From contig NZ_LJAL01000011.1 in assembly GCF_001419985.1 (NCBI RefSeq), positions 1-64,000 on the forward strand: a stretch of DNA of 64,000 bases, in the 5' to 3' direction. Position 1 is the stretch's first letter; each line of letters opens with the position of its first letter. This DNA comes from Loktanella sp. 5RATIMAR09 (GTDB taxonomy: Bacteria > Pseudomonadota > Alphaproteobacteria > Rhodobacterales > Rhodobacteraceae). Shown piece by piece: positions 7,748 to 14,888 of this stretch. The notes under the pieces are model-generated. The model ran no database searches and had not been told where the DNA came from. It was given only the letters and a program-made list of their open reading frames with translations. Position numbers and translations under genes: made by a program.

Positions 7748-8641
7748 TTATTGCGCGGACTTCAGCAAGCCCAACCTCTCCGCGCGTTCCAGCAGCATCC
7801 TCACGGACGACGGCTGCCAGCGGGCGCGTCCGCGCGGGGTGCGTTCGCGCATGGATTCCAGCCGGTCACAGATCGCCTGGAGCGTGATGTTGGGGTCCGC
7901 GCCTTTGATGGCAGCGACAATCGCGGGCAGGCGGTCGTCGGTTTCGTGTCGTCCAGCGCGACCAAGCACTTCATTGGGCAGAAACCCTTCGCGCACATAG
8001 GCTTTCACGGCTCGCAAAAGGCGGCTTTGCGTCCAGTGGCGGTCGTAGGGCATGGGGCCATTGATGATCCGAAGCACATCTTCCCAGGCCAAGTCGGGTC
8101 GCAACCGGCGCACATGGGGCACCCAATCCTGCGCGGTCTCGTTGAGGCGCTCCATGTAGCCGTCCTGTCGCGCCAGCCGCACCTTGTGCAGCGCAGCGGG
8201 ATCCTTGGCGCGTAGCCCAGGATTGCCGCCAACGCGCCCTTTGGCGCGCGCAGAGGCAAGCCCGGCCTTTGTGCGCTCACGTATCAGCGCGCGCTCGAAC
8301 TCGGCCGCGGCGCCCAGAACCTGCAATGTGAACTTGCCCTGCGGGGAAGCGGTGTCGATGGGGTCCTGCAGGGAGCGGAAGAAAGCTCCCTTGGCCTCCA
8401 GACGTTCGATCACCTCCAGCAAGTGCGACAGAGACCGCGCAAGCCGGTCGATCCGCACAACGACCAGCGTATCGCCGCTCTGGACGCGTTCGAGCACGCG
8501 TGCCAGCACCGGTCGCGCGCGATTGCCGCCCGAGGCGTGCTCTTCAAAGATCTCGACGCAACCCGCAGTTTGCAGGGCCTCAGACTGGGGCAGGGGGGTC
8601 TGATCCTCTGTCGATACTCGCGCGTAGCCTATCAGGTGCAT
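7748..8641 (-). CDS. Serine site-specific recombinase (resolvase/invertase family)
   Basis: 297 residues from the ATG at 8641; the frame extends further upstream, but the conserved start MHLIGYARVSTEDQ begins here. The catalytic serine is in YARVST, and IDRLARSLSHLLEVIERL and FERALIRERTKAGLASARAKGR complete the resolvase domain and hinge helix. The C-terminal 130 residues are longer than in classical Tn3 resolvases and hold an additional, divergent DNA-binding region. On a low-copy plasmid it would resolve multimers, helping partition. A palindrome at 8661-8680 just upstream is a candidate crossover site. Confidence 0.87.
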   Translation of the reverse strand: MHLIGYARVSTEDQTPLPQSEALQTAGCVEIFEEHASGGNRARPVLARVLERVQSGDTLVVVRIDRLARSLSHLLEVIERLEAKGAFFRSLQDPIDTASPQGKFTLQVLGAAAEFERALIRERTKAGLASARAKGRVGGNPGLRAKDPAALHKVRLARQDGYMERLNETAQDWVPHVRRLRPDLAWEDVLRIINGPMPYDRHWTQSRLLRAVKAYVREGFLPNEVLGRAGRHETDDRLPAIVAAIKGADPNITLQAICDRLESMRERTPRGRARWQPSSVRMLLERAERLGLLKSAQ

Positions 8642-8660
8642 AAAAACGGGCCGTTTGCAA

Positions 8661-8696
8661 TTTAAGGTATCGATACTAAACGACCGATTATGGTCG
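8661..8696. other. res-like recombination site candidate
   Basis: GTATCGATAC (8667-8676) is a perfect 10-bp palindrome inside a longer imperfect dyad with A/T flanks. CGACC-GATTAT-GGTCG (8681-8696) follows directly. TCGATAC recurs at 8612-8618, inside the resolvase gene. Serine resolvases act at clustered inverted subsites upstream of their own gene, so this is the natural place for one. The subsite limits are inferred. Confidence 0.4.
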
Positions 8697-8769
8697 GCGA
8701 TACCGCAGGGGTCTTCCGATCTCCTCGTCCCGGGCTGAGGGCTGCGTAGACGACATCGGCAACATACGT

Positions 8770-8934
8770 ATGGGAAAGGGACGCCGCATGAGATGGTCAC
8801 CCAAGGAAGCCCACCGGGTGGCCGTTGTCCGTGCCGCTGTACTCGACGGTCGGCTAACCGGCGCTAACCAAAGAGCCGCGTGCCCCCCATGTTTTACCCA
8901 CTCCCAATCGGGTGTGCATTGGTTTTGCCGATAA
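8770..8934 (+). pseudogene. Transposase N-terminal remnant
   Basis: A 54-codon frame contains MRWSPKEAHRVAVVRAAVLD and GRLTGANQRAA. This resembles the start of helix-turn-helix transposases of the integrase-core type, which usually read ...VVxAxxDGRLTxxEAAxxLGLS. Similarity ends within about 40 codons, where the reading becomes unrelated. The fragment marks an old insertion or deletion junction between the plasmid backbone and the metal island. Confidence 0.35.
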
Positions 8935-9175
8935 GACGACGTCATGGCGACTGGCTGAAGCAAACCAAATGTCAAACTTATAGGAGTAACCGGCTGACTT
9001 GCTGACAATCAGTAGAAAAAGACGCATCTTCTCCAAAAGGATCACTTGCTGCCACGGTGTCAACGATACAATTGATGACAAATCAGCGCCTGACGTAAGT
9101 TGAGTGGTTTGATAAAAAGGCTTAACGCTCGGTCAGCCCGGCAAGTCTAAGAATGAGAAATGGGTCCTATCAAGA

Positions 9176-9310
9176 ATGGCAAACCTCTACTTTGCGAAGG
9201 CTGACATCGCGACCCTGCTACCAGCCTTAGACGAACCTATGCATGAAATGGCGATGTCGGGTTTTGCATTTGCGGTTTTTCTCGCAGTCTTCTCAGTTAC
9301 CTTCCAATGA
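9176..9310 (+). CDS. Small hypothetical protein coupled to the next gene
   Basis: A 44-codon frame starts at ATG 9176 (MANLYFAKADIATLL) and ends in a hydrophobic stretch, SGFAFAVFLAVFSVTF. Its TGA overlaps the ATG of the following lipoprotein gene (ATGA at 9307-9310), a typical sign of translational coupling. The C-terminal segment could be a single membrane helix. The ribosome-binding site is weak and I know of no family, so this rests on the overlap alone. Confidence 0.35.
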   Translation: MANLYFAKADIATLLPALDEPMHEMAMSGFAFAVFLAVFSVTFQ

Positions 9311-9933
9311 AGTTCACGATATGCAGGCGCCGATTCTTGGTCGGACTTCCGTTTCTTGTATCGGCTTGCACTGCGCAAGATGTTTGGGCTCCAGATGACG
9401 TGGTATCGCAGGCAGTCTATCGTGATCCGGGGCCAAAGCACCTGACGCTCTACACTATGAAAAACACCGGTTCTGACAACGGGGCACACTCAGCTCTGTT
9501 GATTAATGCCAGTCAGCGCGTGTTGTTTGATCCTGCTGGGTCATGGGAGCAGCAGCAGATGCCGGAACGCAATGACGTGCTCTTTGGCGTAACCCCGCAA
9601 CTCGAGAATTACTATGTCAGCTTTCATGCGCGCGTCACTTACTATGTCGTTGGTCAACAAGTCTCTGTCAAAGAAGACATTGCCGAGCAGGCACTAGCTC
9701 TTGCGCTGAACGCTGGGTCGGCGCCGCAGGCAAATTGCACCCGATTCACGTCTCGGCTGCTACGTCAACTGCCCGGGTTTGAAGGCATACGCCAGACTTG
9801 GTTTCCAAATAAGCTCTCTGAAGACTTCGCATCGCTTCCCGGTGTGAGCTACCGAGAGTATCGTGAGAATGATGCGGATGATAAAGAGGTTGCAGCGCGT
9901 CAGATCCGGACGGCACTGGAGGCAAAGCAATAG
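9307..9933 (+). CDS. Lipoprotein, possible permuted NlpC/P60-like fold
   Basis: 208 residues. The N-terminus, CRRRFLVGLPFLVSACTAQ, has a twin-arginine and a clear lipobox (VSAC), so the mature protein should be lipid-anchored facing the periplasm. A GAHSALLIN segment near residue 60 and a later ANCTRFTSRLL segment place a histidine before a cysteine, as in permuted papain-like (NlpC/P60, YiiX) enzymes. That would allow an amidase or peptidase role, but the evidence is motif order only. It stands at the left edge of the metal island. Confidence 0.7.
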   Translation: MKFTICRRRFLVGLPFLVSACTAQDVWAPDDVVSQAVYRDPGPKHLTLYTMKNTGSDNGAHSALLINASQRVLFDPAGSWEQQQMPERNDVLFGVTPQLENYYVSFHARVTYYVVGQQVSVKEDIAEQALALALNAGSAPQANCTRFTSRLLRQLPGFEGIRQTWFPNKLSEDFASLPGVSYREYRENDADDKEVAARQIRTALEAKQ

Positions 9934-10242
9934 TGCACCGTGTTGCGGTTGGCCTATGGACCTGCTGCGAACCGCCACCGCTTCTTTGACTTCTCTTGTT
10001 GCTTCAAAGGAGATAAACCGTGAGATTGGAATGCACGGGTGAGCTTCGCCCTGAGGCAGTGCGGGGCGCCCTGACGAGCACGCCGAGCCGCAACTATCAG
10101 AAATCCCGGCAATGATCCGCAACGGCAAGGCTTGAAAAAGCTGTTAACGAGACTTGCGGATCAGCGCCTTCTCAGGTCACATGTCATGGAGAAAGGCCAG
10201 CGAAAGCAGGTCCTTCTCGCTTGTTGGGTCATTCCAAACTGA
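9934..10242. other. 309-bp gap with no recognisable gene
   Basis: I see no credible coding frame, promoter or strong hairpin here. The composition around 10020-10130 differs from the flanks and may be another degraded insertion, but no element can be named. Confidence 0.4.
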
Positions 10243-10539
10243 TCAGCTCTCCAACAGTTTCTTGCGCGCCGCATAATCATCGGCATCAATCTCACCTTTA
10301 GCAAACCTGAGATCCAGTTCCGCCCGCGCTTTGGACCCATCTTGCTGCGCTACGCCTTGGTGGGTTCCACGGACAAACCAGATAACTCCCGCCACGACGA
10401 GTCCAAGCACAATCAACCATAGCACGGGCCCAAACATCATTCCCATTCCAAAGCTCCAATTCATCATGTCGCCGTATCCGTTTGTGTCAGCGGCTGCTGG
10501 CGTGCCGATGAGTAATCCAAGACTTACTATGCGTTTCAT
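10243..10539 (-). CDS. SHOCT-domain membrane protein
   Basis: 98 residues: a short signal-like N-terminus, one transmembrane helix (PVLWLIVLGLVVAGVIWFV), then a C-terminal SHOCT motif (ARAELDLRFAKGEIDADDYAARKKLL). SHOCT is a short oligomerisation module. Similar one-helix proteins with a Met-rich stretch before the helix (here GDMMNWSFGMGMM) are common in copper and silver resistance clusters. A GGAAC-N3-GTTCC dyad lies upstream. The biochemical role is unknown. Confidence 0.8.
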   Translation of the reverse strand: MKRIVSLGLLIGTPAAADTNGYGDMMNWSFGMGMMFGPVLWLIVLGLVVAGVIWFVRGTHQGVAQQDGSKARAELDLRFAKGEIDADDYAARKKLLES

Positions 10540-10555
10540 ATCTTCCTCCTATTCC

Positions 10556-10568
10556 GGAACCATGTTCC
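10556..10568. promoter_or_regulatory. Short inverted repeat upstream of the SHOCT gene
   Basis: GGAAC-CAT-GTTCC is a perfect five-base dyad located 17-29 bp before the SHOCT gene start. It could be an operator, but it is short and unique in the window. Confidence 0.25.
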
Positions 10569-10626
10569 TAGCTGTATTAGTCTTTCGTAGATCACCTTGG
10601 CTCTCTACGCGCCTTGTCTCAGCTGA

Positions 10627-10896
10627 CTATCGGGCAGGATAAAACGCCATAGTATCTTCACTGAAGTGAAAGCCCGTTTTTCCATTGGTGCAAGATACAA
10701 TTTGAACCTGACCGCCTATGGACCCTTGCAATATACACCCGTCGGGAAGAGCCAGATTACGCGCAACAGAGACTTGGTCATACGGGCAGTCAGCTTGCAC
10801 ATTGGAGCAAGCGCCAAGACCTAAAAAGCCTGCAGTTGCCAACGATAGAGGCCATGCGTGCTTACGACTGGCGGGCAACTTCCGGAACCGATGCAT
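10627..10896 (-). CDS. Small Cys-containing lipoprotein
   Basis: About 89 residues from ATG 10896 (MHRFRKLPASRKHAW); an ATG at 10923 is also in frame. A hydrophobic stretch ends in the lipobox LGAC. The mature part has three more cysteines (DCPYD, DGCIL, VSCTNG), suggesting one disulfide or a metal site. It overlaps the end of the DUF2933 gene and is probably translated from the same messenger, so it should follow the same copper-responsive promoter. I do not recognise a named family. Confidence 0.6.
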   Translation of the reverse strand: MHRFRKLPASRKHAWPLSLATAGFLGLGACSNVQADCPYDQVSVARNLALPDGCILQGSIGGQVQIVSCTNGKTGFHFSEDTMAFYPAR

Positions 10897-11173
10897 GAGC
10901 GTCCTCAAAGCTGGCGTCTGCAACTGGCTCGTGATCTTGTTCCTTTTTCGAACTGTGGCATGACTTGCCCATCATTTTGAACATCAATAGGTGGGCGCCG
11001 ATGCAAAGTGCGATTGGCGCAAAAAGCCCCAGATTGTTCCACATCCCAGCGATCGTTCCGCCTGCAAGCAGGAATGCCGCAACCGGCAGGAGCATCACGG
11101 CGCAGCATACCATCATGCCGTAATGCATCAATTTTGAGGAACCTGCTGTTTCCTGCTGATCAGTCTTTGCCAT
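10862..11173 (-). CDS. DUF2933-type small membrane protein
   Basis: 103 residues from the ATG at 11173, which has GGAGAG upstream; a longer frame to 11290 would run through the promoter. It has two hydrophobic helices (MHYGMMVCCAVMLLPVAAFLL and LGLFAPIALCIGAHLLMFKMM), then a His/Ser-rich tail with KSCHSSKK. DUF2933 proteins recur in copper resistance islands; their histidines and cysteines may bind Cu(I). A CueR-type promoter lies directly upstream (11206-11236), supporting a copper function. Confidence 0.72.
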   Translation of the reverse strand: MAKTDQQETAGSSKLMHYGMMVCCAVMLLPVAAFLLAGGTIAGMWNNLGLFAPIALCIGAHLLMFKMMGKSCHSSKKEQDHEPVADASFEDAHASVPEVARQS

Positions 11174-11205
11174 CGTGTATTCTCTCCAAACAGTTCTAGC
11201 ATTCA

Positions 11206-11236
11206 CCGTTACTGGCTTCCAGTAGAAGAGGGTCAA
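11206..11236 (-). promoter_or_regulatory. CueR-type promoter of the DUF2933 gene
   Basis: On the minus strand, TTGACC (11231-11236) and TAACGG (11206-11211) are 19 bp apart, and the spacer contains CTC...GGAAGCC. The long 19-bp spacer with an internal dyad is the mark of MerR-family activation. The half-sites are one base closer together than in the copA site. Confidence 0.6.
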
Positions 11237-11393
11237 GGATACATTTGGATAAATATTAGCGCTGGCAACCTGATCGCGTTGCGTTTGCAATATCGAGGAC
11301 TTGAAAGAATCGTTTTATCTACGAGACTTTAACGCGCTATGGGTATCTCGATCCTACCTTGAGAACTGCAAAGCAAATCCTAAAGAGAAGAAC

Positions 11394-12104
11394 ATGTACC
11401 AGTTGAATAGGCGCCAATTTCTGACTTCTACTGCCGCCTTGTTTGCGGCACCCTTGCCGACACTTGCGCAGGAACAGGATGTTGTCGAGCCAAAGAAAAC
11501 ACCCATATCCGACAGATCCATGTGGGCGAGGTGGGATGCGCGGGTAACTCCGTCAAACTATGACCCCGCAACGTCAAACCCTTGGGGCCTGCATTCCCGT
11601 TTCTTGCCGCAGCGAGTTGAGGCGAATCCTGGCCTCGTGCCCGGGGACATTCACGTAGATGCCATCGCAAGATATCTTTACCACATTGAGAGTGATGGTA
11701 CGGCCATGCGTTACGGCGTGGCGATCGCACGGGGTGATTTGTATGAGCCGGGCATCTACAACATCAAACGCAAGGCGCGTTGGCCGATATGGACCCCGAC
11801 TGCATCAATGATTGAACGCGAACCAGACGTTTACGGGCAATTCGCGGACGGAATGGATGGTGGACCGACGAACCCATTGGGATCGCGCGCGCTTTATCTT
11901 TACGAAGGGAACCGTGACACTTACCTGCGCATCCACGGAACTCCTCAGCCAAGATCAATCGGTAGCCGGGCGAGTTCCGGCTGCGTGCGCATGGTGATGG
12001 CACATATCATTGACTTGCATGCCGAGGTCAGAACCGGGTCGACCGCTTTTCTTTATCCACCCGAAAATACGGTCACCGAGCCACGCGAAATTGACCTGAC
12101 CTGA
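11394..12104 (+). CDS. L,D-transpeptidase (YkuD family), copy 1
   Basis: 236 residues from ATG 11394, preceded by AGAGAAG. The N-terminus NRRQFLTSTAALFAAPLPTLA is a Tat-type signal with a twin arginine. The YkuD domain ends with RIHGTPQPRSIGSRASSGCVRM: the histidine and the cysteine in SSGCVRM are the catalytic pair. Such enzymes make 3-3 peptidoglycan cross-links or anchor proteins to the wall. It is about 70% identical by eye to copy 2 at 53985-54665, and each copy faces a small lipoprotein gene. A degenerate box at 11239-11255 may regulate it. Confidence 0.88.
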   Translation: MYQLNRRQFLTSTAALFAAPLPTLAQEQDVVEPKKTPISDRSMWARWDARVTPSNYDPATSNPWGLHSRFLPQRVEANPGLVPGDIHVDAIARYLYHIESDGTAMRYGVAIARGDLYEPGIYNIKRKARWPIWTPTASMIEREPDVYGQFADGMDGGPTNPLGSRALYLYEGNRDTYLRIHGTPQPRSIGSRASSGCVRMVMAHIIDLHAEVRTGSTAFLYPPENTVTEPREIDLT

Positions 12105-12156
12105 TCAAGCCGGAACGTGGTTTTTCAAAGAGTCAGCTTGCCTCACTTTGATCAGG
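12100..12156. other. Inverted repeat between converging genes
   Basis: CCTGATCAA (12100-12108) and TTGATCAGG (12148-12156) are perfect nine-base complements across the end of the transpeptidase gene and the end of the convergent lipoprotein gene. It may form a hairpin limiting read-through in both directions. No T-run is present. Confidence 0.3.
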
Positions 12157-12423
12157 CAGTCTGGTGCAAATTGGCCGACCGCTGTTGGTGCGAAGTGGGA
12201 GGAAAGTGGTTTCGACTGGACCGGCGTGCCGGTAGACATAGCACCCGTCAGTTGGGTCTATCATCACAGCATTGAGGTCCTGAAAAGGGGCGGCAATCGC
12301 CAAGACGCCTTCCGGCAACTCGTCGACAAATGGATTAAGCGGAACGTCATCTTCCGGCGCAACGCTTGCACATGCCCAAAGCCCAAAGAGAGAAATACAA
12401 AGCAACAGAATTCGGTAGTTCAT
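12133..12423 (-). CDS. Small lipoprotein, convergent partner of L,D-transpeptidase 1
   Basis: 96 residues from ATG 12423 (MNYRILLLCISLFGLWAC). The lipobox LWAC predicts acylation. The mature region has a conserved block, DGCYVYRHAGPVETTFLPL, ending in RPICTR, whose two cysteines probably pair. The homologue at 54690-54959 has the same block (DRCYWYEHRGRVETTLLP) and also lies convergent to an L,D-transpeptidase. The repeated partnership suggests the two act together at the wall. No function is established. Confidence 0.68.
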   Translation of the reverse strand: MNYRILLLCISLFGLWACASVAPEDDVPLNPFVDELPEGVLAIAAPFQDLNAVMIDPTDGCYVYRHAGPVETTFLPLRTNSGRPICTRLPDQSEAS

Positions 12424-12450
12424 CAAGTCATCCTCAAATGCCAGCAAAGC

Positions 12451-12491
12451 ATGACCAAGACTTCTAGCGATGACCAGTGCAAACTTCTAGC
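12451..12491 (-). repeat. Tandem direct repeats upstream of the lipoprotein gene
   Basis: ATGACCA (12451-12457, 12470-12476) and ACTTCTAGC (12460-12468, 12483-12491) alternate twice within 41 bp, 28-68 bp before the lipoprotein start. The arrangement resembles tandem binding sites for a transcription factor. The inner spacing differs between the two units (2 versus 6 bp). Confidence 0.4.
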
Positions 12492-12578
12492 AACGTTAGT
12501 CACTCATTTGTATTAACTTCATTTGTCTGATGGTTGTGATAAAATTCCTTGTCAGGAAACTTGTCTACGCCTTTCAGC

Positions 12579-13118
12579 TTAGTGGACATCACCTCCTCGG
12601 GCCATCATCAAGTGATGCTCTTGGTGGTGGGCACCTATGGTCATCAGGCCGATGAAACCCAACGCAGCAATCTGTGTCGCATCTCCAGAAACATGCATGG
12701 TGACGCCGCTGTCGGTCTCTTCGACCACAACGTCCCATCCTGTCTCCGCAGCAAGGAATGGTGCATGAGCAGGGACCATTGTTATCATCGCTTGCCGCGT
12801 GCGCCCATCGCCGGTGATGACGAAGCTTGCGCCTTGCGGGGTGGGGGACGCGACAACACTGGCGTCCTTAGCTACCAAATCCATATCAATCAAATGCTCC
12901 CGCAGGGCAGTGATGTTGACCTTCGACCAGTCTGTACTGGGGTCGTCTCGCAAGACTTGTGTGATTTCGGCAATCGCAGCAAATGCACCCTGACCAGGCT
13001 GTGACAACACAAGGTTTTGTTTCCCGCCCATATCAGTGTGATCTGAATGCGCGTGTTGAGATGCCGCAACTGTCGCCAATGCAATCCAAGCAAAGAAGCT
13101 AGTGAGTAAGATCTTCAT
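12579..13118 (-). CDS. His-rich periplasmic protein
   Basis: 179 residues from ATG 13118, preceded by AAGGAGAG. A signal peptide (MKILLTSFFAWIALATVAAS) is followed by QHAHSDHTDMGG, then a folded region with HLIDMDLVAKDA, and a C-terminal GAHHQEHHLMMARGGDVH. Histidine and methionine clusters at both ends point to copper or other soft-metal binding in the periplasm. It is transcribed away from a truncated Crp-like gene, with an FNR-like palindrome between them. Proteins of this kind accompany multicopper oxidases in marine alphaproteobacteria, but the role is unproven. Confidence 0.7.
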   Translation of the reverse strand: MKILLTSFFAWIALATVAASQHAHSDHTDMGGKQNLVLSQPGQGAFAAIAEITQVLRDDPSTDWSKVNITALREHLIDMDLVAKDASVVASPTPQGASFVITGDGRTRQAMITMVPAHAPFLAAETGWDVVVEETDSGVTMHVSGDATQIAALGFIGLMTIGAHHQEHHLMMARGGDVH

Positions 13119-13173
13119 TGATCTCTCCTTCGATTTTTCCTGAATTGCGGATACCAACCGGCTTCAAAAACAT

Positions 13174-13191
13174 ATATGATCTCGATCATAT
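13174..13191. promoter_or_regulatory. FNR/Dnr-like palindrome
   Basis: ATATGATC-TC-GATCATAT is a perfect dyad. Its core, TGAT-CTCG-ATCA, matches eight of ten positions of the FNR-family site TTGAT-N4-ATCAA once the outermost bases are counted. It lies between the divergent His-rich protein gene and a Crp/Fnr-family gene. Confidence 0.6.
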
Positions 13192-13200
13192 GATACCACC

Positions 13201-13644
13201 GTGCATTTGGTCCGGGTAAGCGAGGACGGCGAAACCATAATGATACATCGCGCGACGCCTGGAACGTGGTTTGCCGAGGCATCGCTTTTCTCTGAAACCT
13301 ATCACTGTGATGCGGTGGCACAACAAAACGGAAGCGTGCTCATCATCGACAAAACAGCGGTCTTAAAGGGGCTTCAGGAGCATGACTTCGCGAAGGGATA
13401 TTGCAAGATACTTTCTGTCCAAGTTCAGCTGACACGACAGATGCGCGAGATTCTCGCCATTCGATCAGCCAAGGATAGAGTATATGCTGGTGTTGTTGCA
13501 GGGCTTCTTGTCGGGACAGTCATCGACTTTGCGGCCACTGTTTCGCTGACCCATGAAGCCACATATCGCGCTCTGCGAGAATTGGTTGCCGAAGGCAAAG
13601 TGCTTAACCCTCAAAGAGGCATCTACCAACTGCACCACCTCTGA
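13201..13644 (+). pseudogene. Crp/Fnr-family regulator lacking its N-terminus
   Basis: 147 codons from a GTG at 13201. The reading joins the cyclic-nucleotide-type beta-barrel midway (HLVRVSEDGETIMIHRATPGTWFAEASLF, SETYHCDAVA), then the dimerisation helix and a C-terminal helix-turn-helix (TVSLTHEATYRALRELVAEG). Family members are normally about 220-230 residues, so roughly 60-70 N-terminal residues are missing. An in-frame stop at 13177-13179 and the divergent gene only 82 bp away leave no room for them. It may be a dead fragment or a short DNA-binding form; the intact recognition helix and FNR-like site make the second possible. Confidence 0.65.
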
Positions 13645-13651
13645 TCGGCTT

Positions 13652-14335
13652 TCATGATTTGCTGAATAGTTGTGTCAGTGCCATGGACAGGAATGTGACC
13701 ATGAGCACAAGACTAACGCATGCAACTATTATCACCTTAACTGACCTTGCCGAAAATGGACCTTTCTTGGTGTCGGCGGGGTCCGATATTACCGCCAAGT
13801 AGGCGAACACCGCACCCGGCAGAAGCGCGTAGAGGTATACGCCGGATATGTTCTCGAACAGATAGGAACGTTCGAGTGTTGGTCCGACAACACGGAGCGC
13901 CGTCCAGCGGTCACCGCCAAACGAGCCAAACCAATCTGCTGAAAAAACGTAGATCAGCATATGAAGCATTACGAAGGCACCCGCGCGCGCAAAGCTATCC
14001 AAGGCGATATGGCGAATTGCCGATCGGTTTGCCTTCTGCACGACTCCGGATAAAGCAACGAAACTAATATAGTTGATGATGACGACAACAGGCAAACCGT
14101 TGGTGACGACCTGCCGGAAAAATCGACTGAGGGCCGTTGGGTTTGTCACCAGAATTTTGACAAAGTCCGGCGTAAGTGCGACGAAAACAATCAGAAATGG
14201 CAGCAGGCTTAGAATGCTGAGAAGCGTCAGGTTCCAGCAAAACAGACCGAAAGGTAGATGAAGGCTGAAGTGTTTGCGAAAGGTGTCTTGCAGCGCCACG
14301 TCAGGCGTAGCTTGCAAAAACCTGCGTTGAACCAT
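13652..14335 (-). CDS. Multipass membrane protein of unknown function
   Basis: 227 residues with about five hydrophobic helices (for example LTLLSILSLLPFLIVFVAL, LPVVVIINYISFVALSG, ISGVYLYALLPGAVFAYLAV, VKVIIVACVSLVLMVTFLSM). No transporter or enzyme signature is evident. The start overlaps the end of the DUF411 gene by 35 bp on the same strand, so it is likely translated after it. I do not recognise the family; the neighbour suggests a link to copper handling. Confidence 0.6.
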   Translation of the reverse strand: MVQRRFLQATPDVALQDTFRKHFSLHLPFGLFCWNLTLLSILSLLPFLIVFVALTPDFVKILVTNPTALSRFFRQVVTNGLPVVVIINYISFVALSGVVQKANRSAIRHIALDSFARAGAFVMLHMLIYVFSADWFGSFGGDRWTALRVVGPTLERSYLFENISGVYLYALLPGAVFAYLAVISDPADTKKGPFSARSVKVIIVACVSLVLMVTFLSMALTQLFSKS

Positions 14336-14750
14336 CGTTCAGGACAAGCAAGACTTCATAGGGGTCACCTGTTCCCGCCACACCCATCCCGGGCGAGCCC
14401 ATGGGCATTCCGGGAACTGTCAGTCCACGTGCGTCTGGCGCTTCGGCAAGCATACGCTGAATTTCGCGGGCTGGCACATGGCCCTCAACAAAATAGTCGC
14501 CAATGAGCGCCGTATGACAACCGGAGAGATCTGATGTGATGCTGAGACTATCCTTCATGGCCCAAAGAACCTCTTGATTGACGTCTTCAACCTCGACGGA
14601 AAAACCGGCATCTACCATCCGTTCAACCCAAGCCGTGCAGCAGCCACAAGTGGGCGTCTTCGCAACTTGCATAACGGGAGCTGTTTGCCCGATCACGGGA
14701 CCTGCCACCAGCAAACCTGCCGCGCTTACAATGAAATGCCTTCTGTTCAC
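14301..14750 (-). CDS. DUF411 copper-binding periplasmic protein
   Basis: 149 residues from a GTG at 14750, favoured because GAGGA precedes it and it starts the Tat-like signal NRRHFIVSAAGLLVAG; an ATG at 14795 is also in frame. The diagnostic DUF411 motif is VAKTPTCGCCTAWVERM, with SGCHTALIGDYFVEGHVP later. Several DUF411 proteins are periplasmic copper chaperones or sequestering proteins. It stands divergent from the two-component regulator gene, with a response-regulator box between them. Confidence 0.85.
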   Translation of the reverse strand: MNRRHFIVSAAGLLVAGPVIGQTAPVMQVAKTPTCGCCTAWVERMVDAGFSVEVEDVNQEVLWAMKDSLSITSDLSGCHTALIGDYFVEGHVPAREIQRMLAEAPDARGLTVPGMPMGSPGMGVAGTGDPYEVLLVLNDGSTQVFASYA

Positions 14751-14828
14751 GGGGTAATCCTCAGTTTGTTCGTACAAAGGTAGATTTTGCGGCACGCGAA
14801 GTCGAGCGGTGTATAGCTATCGATACTG

Positions 14829-14845
14829 TTACATTTGGCTACAAA
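14829..14845 (+). promoter_or_regulatory. Response-regulator box 1 (TTACATTTGGCTACAAA)
   Basis: TTAC-N7-TACAAA upstream of the response-regulator gene. It is one of six related direct-repeat boxes in the window and suggests autoregulation. The 11-bp repeat period is typical of OmpR-family sites. Confidence 0.6.
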
Positions 14846-14888
14846 CATGGGACGGGCATTTCTTTTTCACAACGGCTATACGGACCAT

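Noticed and set aside
8688..9081. Minus-strand frames in the gap after the resolvase
   Set aside because: They overlap each other and the transposase scar, have no ribosome-binding sites and show no family resemblance.
9760..10128. Minus-strand frame at the end of the first lipoprotein gene
   Set aside because: Mostly a shadow of the plus-strand gene; the remainder has no recognisable content.
12500..12530. CATTTGT repeats near 12505-12525 as another response-regulator box
   Set aside because: The ACAAATG units are separated by the wrong distance for the TTAC-N7-TACAAA pattern.
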